DNA from: an uncultured Selenomonadales bacterium
GTDB lineage: Bacteria > Bacillota > Negativicutes > Selenomonadales > Selenomonadaceae
DNA: 48,755 nucleotides
NCBI GenBank assembly: GCA_946408355.1
Contig: CAMJRX010000016.1
Location: 1-48,755 of the forward strand
Direction: 5' to 3'
Position numbers and translations under genes: made by a program
Notes under the pieces: generated by a model
What the model was told of the DNA's origin: nothing
Seen by the model: only the letters and a program-made list of their open reading frames with translations
The model's database searches: none
Shown here: piece by piece, positions 17,494 to 26,744 of the stretch
Layout: each line of letters begins with the position of its first letter
How positions within the stretch are numbered: the first letter of the stretch is position 1

Positions 17494-19243
17494 TGGTTTT
17501 CTCCCTCTCTTTGCGAATTTTTTCTGCCGCTTTAGGGTCAATTTTCTCCAAATAATTCAGCGGGACGGCGCGAGGATTTTTTTTCGTCAGCTCGTAAAGT
17601 TTTTGGTAACTTGCCTCCGCTTTATCCGTTTGCCCGCTCTCGTCGAAAATTTCTGCCTGCAACTTGTAAGCAATGGGATTTTTATCGTCGATTGCCAAAG
17701 CACTGTTAATATCTTCCAACGCAAGCTCCAATTCGCCGCGCATGTGTCGAACGTCTGCACGATTTAAAAAATTATACAAATTATTAGCGTCTTTATCAAC
17801 TGCCGCGTTAACGTCAGCAAGTGCCCCGTCATAATCACCGCAAATCGCCTTAGCTCGCCCGCGTATCGCTAAACATTCCGCAATATCGTCTTGATTTTGG
17901 GCGCGAATGGCTCTTTCAATCTGTTTAAGCGCAAGTTCGCCCTGCCCGTGATCGTTGTAAATATCGGCGTTAATTCGGAGTTGCGTTGCGGCTTTTGCCT
18001 TAGCGGTATCGGCTTCCTCTTTTATCTTCGCCCAATAATTTTTCCGCGCCTCGTCAGCCTCGTGAATTCTCTGCCGAATTCGTGGACTTTCATAGTAATA
18101 AGCTTTGGTGACTGCCGTTTGAATTTTATCGCCAAGATTGTACAAGCTCGACAATTCGCGCAACTCCCGATAAGCAAATTCGTCGTTCAGAAAAACTGTT
18201 TGATTGTCCTCGCGTCGAAAATTCCAGCCGTCAACCGAATCATAATCATGAAAAGCTTTACTCAACCCGCCCGCAAAATAATAGGCATTAACCGCCGCGC
18301 TGTTGGTGTCGTCGCCGATATTCATTGAGTAAAAAACTTCCAAGCCGTCAATCAGCACTTGATAGGCGCGGTCAACTTTGCGAACTTTAACATGCCCGCC
18401 GCCGTAATTCGTCATAAGTTCCGCCATTTTAGCCTCGCGCCTTTCGGTGTCGGGGTGGTCGCTAAAAGTTTGTTCGCTTGGCTTGTCGTGCGCGTCGAAT
18501 TCCAAAAAATCCCGCGTCTCATATCTCACATAATAACCAAGTCGATTCATAGCCGCCGCGCCGCCGCCGGGATTAAAGCCCGCACTCGTCATAAGATAAA
18601 AACCGCCTTCATCAGCTTCGTATTCGGCAGGCACGTTAATATTTTTCGCAATGGAATAATCGACCATAGCGGAAAATTTTCCCCAGTCAATATTACTACC
18701 GGTACTGCGTTCGTCGATATTCAAGCCAACGAGCATTGCACCGAGCTGTTGAGCGACGGCTTGCGCATAACTTTTAGCCGAGTGTTGTTCAAGTCCGTGC
18801 GTCATTTCGTGGGCAAGGACAGCGGCAATTTGATTTTCGTCGCCGTTCAAATTTCTAACCAGCCCGCGATTAATGCTAATATAATTCATTGGGTAGCACG
18901 CGGCGTTAAATTTTTCGTCATCGTTAACGCTCCACACGAAAGGCAGAGAATTTACTTTGAGTTCGTATTGTCCGTTGTTAACGAGCCGCGTCATCACCGA
19001 ATCGACAAGTTCAACGTCGCGTTTATTTTTATCGACGCCGTTTTGCTCCATGTCTTGCTTGCGAACTGCCATTTGCGCATCGACGTTATTGCCGAGCGCG
19101 AGCATTTGAATTAACGTTGACCTGTACGCCGCCAATACTCCAAGAGCCTCTGCCGCGATTGCCCAACCGTCAGCCGCCAAAACTTTTGCCGGATTTAAAA
19201 TCGCCGCGAGCGTTACGAGTATCACGATTAAAAATTTTTTCAT
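17477..19243 (-). CDS. Secreted M48 family metalloprotease with TPR repeats
   Basis: A 588-aa protein with a typical signal peptide (MKKFLIVILVTLAAILNPAK, then VLAADG). The zinc motif HEMTH is at residues 145-149, and the third ligand lies in EYEAD (about 207-211), as in the Ste24/BepA-like M48 family. The C-terminal half (about 430-570) contains several tetratricopeptide repeats (for example DIAECLAIRGRAKAICGDYD). BepA-type proteins act in the periplasm on outer-membrane assembly, so an envelope quality-control role is likely. The ATG at 19243 follows GAGGTG; a GTG at 19252 overlaps that site and is less likely. It is the first gene of the reverse-strand unit leading into the glycan genes. 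Confidence 0.9.
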   Translation of the reverse strand: MKKFLIVILVTLAAILNPAKVLAADGWAIAAEALGVLAAYRSTLIQMLALGNNVDAQMAVRKQDMEQNGVDKNKRDVELVDSVMTRLVNNGQYELKVNSLPFVWSVNDDEKFNAACYPMNYISINRGLVRNLNGDENQIAAVLAHEMTHGLEQHSAKSYAQAVAQQLGAMLVGLNIDERSTGSNIDWGKFSAMVDYSIAKNINVPAEYEADEGGFYLMTSAGFNPGGGAAAMNRLGYYVRYETRDFLEFDAHDKPSEQTFSDHPDTERREAKMAELMTNYGGGHVKVRKVDRAYQVLIDGLEVFYSMNIGDDTNSAAVNAYYFAGGLSKAFHDYDSVDGWNFRREDNQTVFLNDEFAYRELRELSSLYNLGDKIQTAVTKAYYYESPRIRQRIHEADEARKNYWAKIKEEADTAKAKAATQLRINADIYNDHGQGELALKQIERAIRAQNQDDIAECLAIRGRAKAICGDYDGALADVNAAVDKDANNLYNFLNRADVRHMRGELELALEDINSALAIDDKNPIAYKLQAEIFDESGQTDKAEASYQKLYELTKKNPRAVPLNYLEKIDPKAAEKIRKEREKTNDKKS

Positions 19244-19312
19244 ATCAATCACCTCGCAAATTATATCCTTAATTCATGACAATGCGCAATTCGCCGCCGA
19301 AAAATTTTTTTA

Positions 19313-19341
19313 TTGCAAGGCAGCGTTAAATGCTGTAAAAT
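19313..19341 (+). promoter_or_regulatory. Candidate promoter of the ilvD unit
   Basis: TTGCAA (19313-19318), a 17-base spacer and TAAAAT (19336-19341). It leaves an untranslated leader of about 150 bases before ilvD. Confidence 0.55.
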
Positions 19342-19383
19342 CTTTCAAAAATTTTACAAGCCAATTAAGGAGAGTTTTGGAAA

Positions 19384-19404
19384 ATGAGAAGTGAGCCGCT
19401 TTAA
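19384..19404 (+). CDS. Putative six-codon leader peptide upstream of ilvD
   Basis: ATG AGA AGT GAG CCG CTT TAA encodes MRSEPL, with AAGGAGAG (19367-19374) 9 bases before the ATG. Its first 11 bases are identical to the beginning of ilvD, 114 bases downstream, so it may be a duplicated ilvD start. It contains one leucine codon only, so classical branched-chain attenuation is not well supported. Confidence 0.35.
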   Translation: MRSEPL

Positions 19405-19410
19405 AAGCGG
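19396..19410 (+). promoter_or_regulatory. Small hairpin in the ilvD leader
   Basis: CCGCTT and AAGCGG form a perfect 6-bp stem around TAA, which is the stop codon of the MRSEPL ORF. There is no following T-run, so it is not a terminator by itself. Confidence 0.4.
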
Positions 19411-19497
19411 CGGAACAGCGGTCACGTTCAACGTTGAAAAGTTTTCAGCTAATCGCCGCGTTCTAACGAGGAAAAATTTTAGGAGGCCATTTTAAAA

Positions 19498-21153
19498 ATG
19501 AGAAGTGACATTGTTAAGAAGGGCGCGACGAGATGCGCTCACAGAAGTTTATTTCACGCGAATGGCTACGGCGCAGATGAGCTTAGTCGCCCGTTAATCG
19601 GCGTGTGCAATTCTTTTAACGAAATTATTCCTGGTCATATACATTTGAAGTCGATAACTGAAGCGGCAAAATTGGGAGTGGCGGCGGCTGGTGGAACGCC
19701 CGTTGAATTCCCTGCTATTGGCGTGTGCGACGGAATTGCAATGGGGCATACGGGCATGAAATATTCTTTGGCGAGCCGCGAATTAATTGCCGACTCAATC
19801 GAGGCGGTGACTATGGCAAGTGGTTTCGACGCTCTAATTTTGATTCCGAACTGCGATAAAGTTGTTCCTGGTATGTTAATGGCGGCGGCGCGATTGAATA
19901 TCCCGTCGATAATCGTCAGCGGTGGTCCAATGCTTGCGGGTCGTTTTCACGGGCGCAATATAAGTGTTAGTCAAGCGTTCGAGGCGGCGGGCAAATTTGC
20001 GGCGGGCAAAATGACGCAGGAGGAAATGACAGATCTTGAGGCGCATGCTTGTCCGAGTTGTGGTTCCTGTGCGGGCTTGTTTACGGCAAATACAATGAAC
20101 TGCTTAAGCGAGGCACTTGGAATGGCTTTGCCCGGCAACGGCACAATTCCCGCCGCTTATACGGGCGACAGATTTATTCTTGCTAAACGCGCTGGCAAAG
20201 TTATTATGGACTTGCTGGAGAAAAATATTTGCCCGCGAGATATTTTGACGCGCAAAGCTTTTGAGAACGCTATAACGGTTGACATGGGCATTGGCGGTTC
20301 GTCGAATACAGTTTTACACTTAACGGCGATTGCTAACGAATGTGGCATTAAAATTCCTGCGACGCTTTTCGACGAAATTTCTGCGCGGACGCCGTATATT
20401 ACAAAGCTTAGCCCGGCAGGAACTCATCACATGCAAGACCTCGACGAGGCGGGCGGGATTAACGCCGTCATGCACGAACTTTCTAAGAAAAATTTGCTCA
20501 ACCTCGACGCGCTGACAGTTACGGGCACTTTGGGTGAACGCATTAAAAACGCAAAGATTGAACGTCCTGACGTGATTCACACGGTTGACAATCCGTATCG
20601 TGCGACGGGCGGCATTGCGATTTTGCAAGGTAATCTTTGTCCCGATTATGCGGTTGTTAAGGCGTCGGCTGTTAGTGAGGACATGCTCGTTTATAAGGGC
20701 AAGGCAAAATGTTTCGACAGCGAGGAGGCAGCGATTAACGCGATAATGGCTAGAGAAATTCACGATGGCGACGTTGTTGTTATCCGCTATGAAGGTCCAA
20801 AGGGCGGTCCCGGTATGCAAGAAATGCTCAATCCTACAGCGGCTATCACGGGCGCGGGTTTAAAAGTTGGCTTGATAACGGACGGACGATTCAGCGGCGC
20901 AAGTCAAGGAGCGTGCATTGGGCACATTTCACCGGAGGCTATGGAGGGCGGTCCGATTGCCTTAATTAAAGACGGCGACCAAATTTTTATTGACATTCCC
21001 AATCGCAAACTGGAGCTTGAAGTTTCAGATAGTGAACTTGCTAAACGCCGCGCAGAGTGGACTAAGCCCGAACCAAAGATTAAGACAGGTTATCTTGCCC
21101 GCTACGCCAAACTTACAACTTCCGCTTCAACGGGTGCCGTTTTAAGGAGCTAA
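19498..21153 (+). CDS. ilvD: Dihydroxy-acid dehydratase
   Basis: A 551-aa Fe-S enzyme converting dihydroxy acids to 2-keto acids in valine, leucine and isoleucine synthesis. Family signatures include [13 protein letters not shown] near the N-terminus, [15 protein letters not shown] and [13 protein letters not shown], whose cysteines bind the cluster, and the late [16 protein letters not shown] motif. AGGAGG precedes the ATG. It stands apart from any other ilv or leu gene. murB starts 4 bases after its stop with a ribosome site inside the ilvD end, so the two are probably co-transcribed. Confidence 0.96.
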   Translation: MRSDIVKKGATRCAHRSLFHANGYGADELSRPLIGVCNSFNEIIPGHIHLKSITEAAKLGVAAAGGTPVEFPAIGVCDGIAMGHTGMKYSLASRELIADSIEAVTMASGFDALILIPNCDKVVPGMLMAAARLNIPSIIVSGGPMLAGRFHGRNISVSQAFEAAGKFAAGKMTQEEMTDLEAHACPSCGSCAGLFTANTMNCLSEALGMALPGNGTIPAAYTGDRFILAKRAGKVIMDLLEKNICPRDILTRKAFENAITVDMGIGGSSNTVLHLTAIANECGIKIPATLFDEISARTPYITKLSPAGTHHMQDLDEAGGINAVMHELSKKNLLNLDALTVTGTLGERIKNAKIERPDVIHTVDNPYRATGGIAILQGNLCPDYAVVKASAVSEDMLVYKGKAKCFDSEEAAINAIMAREIHDGDVVVIRYEGPKGGPGMQEMLNPTAAITGAGLKVGLITDGRFSGASQGACIGHISPEAMEGGPIALIKDGDQIFIDIPNRKLELEVSDSELAKRRAEWTKPEPKIKTGYLARYAKLTTSASTGAVLRS

Positions 21154-21157
21154 GTCA

Positions 21158-22078
21158 ATGCTTTGGGAAGAAACTTTTGAAGCGCAGCTTGAGAAATTTT
21201 TGAGCAAAGATCAATTCATATTTCACGCGCCGATGAGGGAGCACACTACGTTTAAAATCGGCGGCGAGGCTGACGTTTTAATTTTCCCGTCAAATGCGGA
21301 GGAAGTCTCGAAAATTTTCAAACTGATTGAGCTGTTCAGCTTGCCATGTACGATACTCGGCAACGGATCGAATGTTTTAGTTCGGGATAAGGGAATTCGT
21401 GGAGTAGTCGTCAAGTTTACTGAAAAATTTTTCGGCGGCATGAAATGCGAAGGGCAACGCTTGACTGCCTGCGCGGGAGCTAAGCTTAAAGACGTGGCGA
21501 CTTTTGCGGCGGAAAATGGCTTGACGGGTTTAGAATTTGCGTGCGGTATTCCAGGCAGTATTGGCGGCGCAATTTTCATGAACGCGGGCGCATATGGCGG
21601 GGAAATGAAAAATGTTATTGCGAGCGTCAAGGCCGTTACTCAAGGCGGCGGGTTTATCGAATTTAGCGGCGCGGGTTTAGATTTGCATTATCGTCACAGC
21701 ATTTTTCAAGAAAACGGTTGCGCGATTTGCGAAGTCGAATTGATTTTGCAACGCGGCAATGTTGACGAGATTAAAAATACAATGGCGGATTTCACGGAGC
21801 GGCGCGAGAGTAAACAACCACTTGACATGCCCAGCGCAGGTTCGACGTTTAAACGACCTAAAGGACATTTTGCGGGCACGTTGATTGACAAGGCGGGCTT
21901 AAAGGGCTTGAAAATCGGCGGCGCAATGGTTTCAGAAAAACACGCGGGCTTTGTGGTAAATACGGGTGGCGCGACGGCTCAAGACGTTTTGACTTTGATT
22001 GAGGAAGTTAAGCGCAGAGTTTGTGAGGCGCACGGCATCACCCTTTCTCCCGAAGTTCGCATTATCGGGGAGGAGTAG
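21158..22078 (+). CDS. murB: UDP-N-acetylmuramate dehydrogenase
   Basis: A 306-aa FAD enzyme that reduces UDP-GlcNAc-enolpyruvate to UDP-MurNAc in peptidoglycan synthesis. The FAD-binding region contains PCTILGNGSNVLVRDKG and FACGIPGSIGGAIFMNAGAYGG. The active-site serine region is SAGSTFKRP, and the C-terminal SPEVRIIGE carries the glutamate. AAGGAG lies 8 bases before the ATG. The first GT2 gene starts 3 bases after its stop. Confidence 0.96.
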   Translation: MLWEETFEAQLEKFLSKDQFIFHAPMREHTTFKIGGEADVLIFPSNAEEVSKIFKLIELFSLPCTILGNGSNVLVRDKGIRGVVVKFTEKFFGGMKCEGQRLTACAGAKLKDVATFAAENGLTGLEFACGIPGSIGGAIFMNAGAYGGEMKNVIASVKAVTQGGGFIEFSGAGLDLHYRHSIFQENGCAICEVELILQRGNVDEIKNTMADFTERRESKQPLDMPSAGSTFKRPKGHFAGTLIDKAGLKGLKIGGAMVSEKHAGFVVNTGGATAQDVLTLIEEVKRRVCEAHGITLSPEVRIIGEE

Positions 22079-22081
22079 ATT

Positions 22082-23188
22082 ATGAGCTGTAAAATATTGT
22101 TATCTTCAAAATCAAATTCCCCACTCGTCAGCGTTATTATCTCCATGTATAATTCGGCGAATTTTATTCCTCAGACGTTAGAAAGTTTGCTTTATCAGAC
22201 TATGAAAGATTTTGAGGTAATAGTAATAGACGATTGCTCGACCGATAACAGCGTTGAAGTCGTGGAAAGTTTCATTGACCGTTTTGAAGAGGGACAACTA
22301 CATGTTCTCAAGCTCTCTAAAAATACGGGAAGTCCAGGTTTGCCGCGTAACGCAGGAATTAAATTTGCTCATGGAAAATATATCTCTTTTCTCGACAGCG
22401 ACGATCTTTATACCAAAACTGCACTTGAAGAATTGACTACACTCGCCGAAGAATATAAGGTAGATGCTGTCCACAGCAATCAAATTTTTAGTCTGTGGGG
22501 AAGAATGTATACAAACAGAAAAACCGTCGACGATCCAGAGTTCACGGACATGGAAGAGTTAACCAATCCCGCCAATTTTTACACGATGTACGAAGAAAGA
22601 CCTAGTCCCGATAAGCCGACATTGAAGACGGGAGACATTGCCGAGCGCGTAAAAAAGTTTGTCGAAAATAAATACACAAGAGAAACATATACCACTTTTT
22701 ATAAACGCGATTTTTTAATGAGCAATAAAATTGTTTTCCCTGGACTTTCGCAATTTGTAGATGAATCTTTTAATTTTCATGGCATGTGTCTTGCAAAAAA
22801 ATTATTATTAATTCCTAATATTTATTATATTATTCGTCCTCGTGCAGATTCTGTTACTCGAAAGAAATTTGACCGCTCTGCTGAGATTCATAAAAAATTG
22901 CGTGTTTTTATCGACGGCTTCCGTGTATTTTCGGATATAATGGATAGCATAAAATTTTTCAGCGAAAACCCCGATTATCGCTACGACGTTCTAAATTGGT
23001 TTGTTCAATCAAAACCTCACCTTTTACACGATATTTATAAAGAAAGTAATCCTGCCGAGTTATACCCGTTAATCGAAAAGGAATTCTCGTCGGACGAAGC
23101 GTCATTTGCGGCGTATCTGTTTAACACCATGAAAGTTCAGCAACTTCAAATCGAAAAGTTGCAAACTGAATTAAGAAAGTTTCAATAA
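22082..23188 (+). CDS. Family 2 glycosyltransferase (first of tandem pair)
   Basis: A 368-aa GT-A glycosyltransferase: PLVSVIISMYNSANFI, FEVIVIDDCSTDNS and SFLDSDDLY are the nucleotide-sugar and metal-binding motifs (roughly residues 14-120). The C-terminal region is variable and ends in a short helix, MKVQQLQIEKLQTELRKFQ. No membrane segment is obvious. It shares its N-terminal half almost residue for residue with the next gene, so the pair arose by tandem duplication followed by divergence of the acceptor-side half. GAGGAG precedes the ATG inside the murB end. The sugar transferred is unknown. Confidence 0.88.
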   Translation: MSCKILLSSKSNSPLVSVIISMYNSANFIPQTLESLLYQTMKDFEVIVIDDCSTDNSVEVVESFIDRFEEGQLHVLKLSKNTGSPGLPRNAGIKFAHGKYISFLDSDDLYTKTALEELTTLAEEYKVDAVHSNQIFSLWGRMYTNRKTVDDPEFTDMEELTNPANFYTMYEERPSPDKPTLKTGDIAERVKKFVENKYTRETYTTFYKRDFLMSNKIVFPGLSQFVDESFNFHGMCLAKKLLLIPNIYYIIRPRADSVTRKKFDRSAEIHKKLRVFIDGFRVFSDIMDSIKFFSENPDYRYDVLNWFVQSKPHLLHDIYKESNPAELYPLIEKEFSSDEASFAAYLFNTMKVQQLQIEKLQTELRKFQ

Positions 23189-23229
23189 ATACTAAACTTT
23201 GTCTGCTCCGTATAAGGAAGGGGTAAATT

Positions 23230-24312
23230 ATGAGCCATAAGTTATTATTATCTTCAAAATCAAATTTCCCACTCGTCAGTGTCGTTATCCCAATGTACAA
23301 TTCAGAAAAATTTATTTCTCAGACGCTGGAAAGTTTGCTTTATCAGACGATGAAAAATTTTGAAATTGTTGTGGTTGATGATTGCTCAACCGACAACAGC
23401 GTTGAAGTCGTCGAAAGTTTTAAGTCAAAGTTTAATTCGGAAGCGGGGGGGGTATTAAATGTTATAAAACTTCCGAAAAATACAGGAACGCCGGGTTTGC
23501 CACGCAATATTGGAATCAAAATAGCTCGCGGAAAATACATCTCCTTTCTTGATAGCGACGATCTTTATATTAAAACTGCGCTTGAGGAATTGACGACGCT
23601 CGCTGAGGAATATCAAGCGGACGCTATCAACATGAGTAAATTTTTTTTGTTAGTTGATCCTCAATCGTCGTCTATGCCGACCAAAGAATTGTTAAACACC
23701 GAAGATTACGAAGTTATTAGTTGCCAGAAAGATGACGTACCGCGATTACAAGAAGTAAGCGTAGAGTCATGTGACCTTGCCGAACGAGTCAATGTTTGGG
23801 TGAATTCGGATTTTCATTGGGCGACGTGTGGATTATTTTGTCGACGCGACTTTTTGATTCTCAATCAAATTTTCTTTCCCGATATGCTTTTGTGCGAAGA
23901 TCAAATCGTGCAATTTGCCTGTCTCTGTTTTGCGGAAAAGTTGTTGCGCGTACCAAACATTACCTATATCGTACGACGCAATGCCGATTCCATTTCACGG
24001 CAAAGCCGAACCGTCGAAGAATATTTCCACAGATGGTTGAGCAGTTTAAATATCGGTTTCAATGAGTTTTCTAAAGTAATGAAACGCATACCGTTTTTCT
24101 CGGAGAATCCCGATTGTCGTCTTGCTGTGCTGAATTGGTTTTTCGGTAGAGTTATGTTAGATGCCACGATTTTTTCATCGGCTTATGAGCAAATGAATCA
24201 AGCTACGCTGAATCAACTTGCCGAGAAGGAATTTCACGTGAATGACGCAACGTTTGCGGCATATTTGTTCAATGCAATGAGAATCCAACAGCTCCAAAGC
24301 AAAAAATTGTAA
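23230..24312 (+). CDS. Family 2 glycosyltransferase (second of tandem pair, G8 tract)
   Basis: A 360-aa paralogue of the preceding gene with the same GT-A motifs (PLVSVVIPMYNSEKF, IVVVDDCSTDNS, SFLDSDDLY). Eight consecutive G residues (23445-23452) encode AGG in SEAGGVLN, a position where the paralogue has unrelated codons and no homopolymer. A one-base slip would truncate the protein after about 75 residues, so on/off switching is possible. The C-terminus ends at QSKKL with TAA where the paralogue has CAA; the next codons still translate to AELIKFQ, matching the sister's TELRKFQ. The stop is therefore a recent nonsense change that removes about ten residues. AAGGAAGGGG precedes the ATG. Confidence 0.87.
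   Translation: MSHKLLLSSKSNFPLVSVVIPMYNSEKFISQTLESLLYQTMKNFEIVVVDDCSTDNSVEVVESFKSKFNSEAGGVLNVIKLPKNTGTPGLPRNIGIKIARGKYISFLDSDDLYIKTALEELTTLAEEYQADAINMSKFFLLVDPQSSSMPTKELLNTEDYEVISCQKDDVPRLQEVSVESCDLAERVNVWVNSDFHWATCGLFCRRDFLILNQIFFPDMLLCEDQIVQFACLCFAEKLLRVPNITYIVRRNADSISRQSRTVEEYFHRWLSSLNIGFNEFSKVMKRIPFFSENPDCRLAVLNWFFGRVMLDATIFSSAYEQMNQATLNQLAEKEFHVNDATFAAYLFNAMRIQQLQSKKL
23445..23452 (+). repeat. G8 homopolymer inside a glycosyltransferase gene
   Basis: A run of eight G in the coding strand, the length range in which replication slippage causes phase variation in other bacteria. It is the only such run I noticed in a coding region of the window. Confidence 0.7.
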
Positions 24313-24364
24313 GCGGAGCTAATAAAGTTTCAAAAGCAGTAAAGTTTTAAAGGAGTTTGTTTCA

Positions 24365-25381
24365 ATGATTAAAGAGGCTATCGTTAAAATCGTAAACAAG
24401 GAGGATTTGACTTACGACGAGGCATTTGCCGTTATGAACGAAATCATGAGCGGCGAAACCTCTCCAACTCAAAATGCGGCGTTTTTGTCTGCGCTGTCTA
24501 CTAAAAGTGCGGGCGCGGAAACGACTGACGAAATCGCAGGTTGCGCGGCGGCAATGCGTGCACACGCTACGACCGTCGAAATGGGCATGGACGTTTTTGA
24601 AATCGTCGGGACGGGTGGCGACAATTCGCACAGCTTTAATATCTCGACGACTTCAGCTTTAATCGCGGCGGCGGGCGGCATGAAGGTCGCTAAACACGGC
24701 AATCGCGCTGCTTCGTCTAAATGCGGTGCCGCTGATTGTTTGGAGGCTCTCGGCGTCAACATCAATCAATCGCCTGAAAAATGCGTTGAACTTTTGCGCG
24801 AGGTCGGCATATGTTTTTTCTTCGCGCAAAAATATCACAGTTCAATGAAATACGTCGGCGCGATTCGTCGGGAGCTAGGTTTTCGTACGGTGTTCAATAT
24901 TCTCGGACCTTTGACGAATCCCGGCAAGCCCTCAATGCAAATTCTCGGCGTTTACGCGGAATATCTCGTCGCGCCGCTTGCGCAAGTTTTGATTAATCTT
25001 GGTGTTAAGCGCGGCATGGTCGTTTACGGGCGCGATAAGCTCGACGAAATTTCTTTGAGTGCGCCAACTTCCATTTGCGAAATTAACGACGGCTGGATTA
25101 AAAATTTTGTCATTACGCCGGAAGATTTTGGTTTTGCTCGTTGCACGCTGGAAAATTTGCGCGGCGGTAATCCCGAAGACAACGCGGCGATAACTCGTGC
25201 GATTCTGCGCGGCGAACACGGACATAAACGCAACGCCGTCCTGTTAAACGCGGGCGCGGCTCTTTACGTCGGCGGCAAGGCAAATAGTTTTAAAGATGGC
25301 GTCAAATTGGCGGCTGAACTTATCGACAGCGGCAAGGCTCTTGATACTTTGGAAAAATTTATTGAGGTTTCGCAGTCATGA
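24365..25381 (+). CDS. trpD: Anthranilate phosphoribosyltransferase
   Basis: A 338-aa enzyme joining anthranilate to PRPP in tryptophan synthesis. The glycine-rich PRPP loop [18 protein letters not shown] and the [21 protein letters not shown] stretch are diagnostic. AAAGGAG precedes the ATG. It opens a tight group with trpC, trpF and trpB whose stop and start codons overlap as ATGA, giving translational coupling. trpE and trpG are not upstream; two glycosyltransferases and murB are. Confidence 0.95.
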   Translation: MIKEAIVKIVNKEDLTYDEAFAVMNEIMSGETSPTQNAAFLSALSTKSAGAETTDEIAGCAAAMRAHATTVEMGMDVFEIVGTGGDNSHSFNISTTSALIAAAGGMKVAKHGNRAASSKCGAADCLEALGVNINQSPEKCVELLREVGICFFFAQKYHSSMKYVGAIRRELGFRTVFNILGPLTNPGKPSMQILGVYAEYLVAPLAQVLINLGVKRGMVVYGRDKLDEISLSAPTSICEINDGWIKNFVITPEDFGFARCTLENLRGGNPEDNAAITRAILRGEHGHKRNAVLLNAGAALYVGGKANSFKDGVKLAAELIDSGKALDTLEKFIEVSQS

Positions 25382-26160
25382 CGATCCTTGAAAAAATCGC
25401 TGAACGGACAAAATTGCGCGTCGTCGATTATAAAAATAAATTTCCCCTCGACAAAGTAAAGACTCAAGCATTATCGTTGCCGCGAGGAAATTTTTCTTTT
25501 GAGACCGCTTTAAAAAAGCCCGACTTATCATTTATCTGCGAATGTAAAAAAGCGTCTCCGTCCAAAGGATTAATCGCGCCGAATTTCCCATATCTAGAAA
25601 TTGCTAAAGCTTACGAGGCGGTGGGCGCAGATGCCATATCAATTTTGACGGAGCCAGAGTTTTTCTTAGGCGACGATAAATTTTTAGCGGAAATTGCCGC
25701 GCAGGTATCAATCCCGTGCTTGCGAAAAGATTTCGTTGTTGATGAGTACATGATTTATCAGGCAAAAATTTTGGGCGCAAGTGCTACACTTTTAATCTGT
25801 GCAATTTTGGACGACGCTCAACTAAAAAAATTTTTGGTGACTTGTGACGAATTGGGCTTGAGCGCATTGGTTGAGGCGCACGACGAACAGGAAATTAAAC
25901 GGGCGATTAATTGCGGCGCGAGGATTATCGGCGTTAACAATCGCAACCTCAAAGATTTTTCCGTCGACATGGACAACGCCAAAAGACTTCGGGCAATGGT
26001 TCCGCCGGAAATAATTTTCGTGTCTGAAAGCGGCGTTAAATCTGCTGACGACATAAAAAAAATCCGCGAACTTGGAGCAGATGCGGCTTTAATTGGCGAA
26101 GTTTTAATGCGAGCCGCCAATAAAAAATCTAAACTCGATGAATTACGAGGCGGCTCATGA
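25378..26160 (+). CDS. trpC: Indole-3-glycerol phosphate synthase
   Basis: A 260-aa TIM-barrel enzyme of tryptophan synthesis. [41 protein letters not shown] and [13 protein letters not shown] are the expected active-site segments. It overlaps trpD by four bases (ATGA). Confidence 0.95.
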   Translation: MTILEKIAERTKLRVVDYKNKFPLDKVKTQALSLPRGNFSFETALKKPDLSFICECKKASPSKGLIAPNFPYLEIAKAYEAVGADAISILTEPEFFLGDDKFLAEIAAQVSIPCLRKDFVVDEYMIYQAKILGASATLLICAILDDAQLKKFLVTCDELGLSALVEAHDEQEIKRAINCGARIIGVNNRNLKDFSVDMDNAKRLRAMVPPEIIFVSESGVKSADDIKKIRELGADAALIGEVLMRAANKKSKLDELRGGS

Positions 26161-26744
26161 CTAAGATAAAATTTTGCGGGCTGAAAACTTTAGACGATAT
26201 TTATTATGCCAATGAAATTTTGCCAGAATATATCGGATTTGTCTTCGCGCCCAAAAGTAAACGTTTTGTCACACCCGCGCAGGCTGAAAAACTTCACAAC
26301 GCACTTTCCAAAAAAATTTGTGCGGTCGGTGTCTTTGTTAATGAAAAACTTTCAACCGTTGCTGAACTGCTCAACGCGGGCATAATCGACGCGGCGCAAC
26401 TTCACGGCAACGAGGACGACGACTATATTAAAAATCTGCGCGGGCTTAGCAATAATCCGATAGTCAAAGCTTTTAAAGTTCACGCGTCGGAAGAAAGTTT
26501 AGCAGATTTTATTTTGATTGACGCGGGCGCGGGCGACGGTAAAGTTTTTGACTGGAGCTTGATAAAAAATTTGCGGCGCGAATATTTTTTAGCGGGCGGT
26601 TTAACTCCGGAAAATGTTGGCGACGCGATAAAACTTTTAAATCCGTTCGCCGTCGACGTAAGCTCCGGTATTGAAACCAACGGCAAAAAAGATTTTAAGA
26701 AAATGACAGCCTTCGCGGAGGTTGTGCGGAGGGAAAATTTATGA
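26157..26744 (+). CDS. trpF: Phosphoribosylanthranilate isomerase
   Basis: A 195-aa TIM-barrel isomerase, close to the usual length. [12 protein letters not shown] near the N-terminus supplies the catalytic cysteine; [10 protein letters not shown] and [18 protein letters not shown] are family motifs. It overlaps trpC and trpB by four bases each. The remaining steps after trpF and trpC need TrpA, which is not in this cluster. Confidence 0.94.
   Translation: MTKIKFCGLKTLDDIYYANEILPEYIGFVFAPKSKRFVTPAQAEKLHNALSKKICAVGVFVNEKLSTVAELLNAGIIDAAQLHGNEDDDYIKNLRGLSNNPIVKAFKVHASEESLADFILIDAGAGDGKVFDWSLIKNLRREYFLAGGLTPENVGDAIKLLNPFAVDVSSGIETNGKKDFKKMTAFAEVVRRENL

Noticed and set aside
19243-19289. Reverse promoter TTGCGC/TATAAT before the M48 gene
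   Set aside because: The -10 is perfect, but the start codon lies only 17 bases downstream, leaving barely room for a ribosome site; left uncalled.
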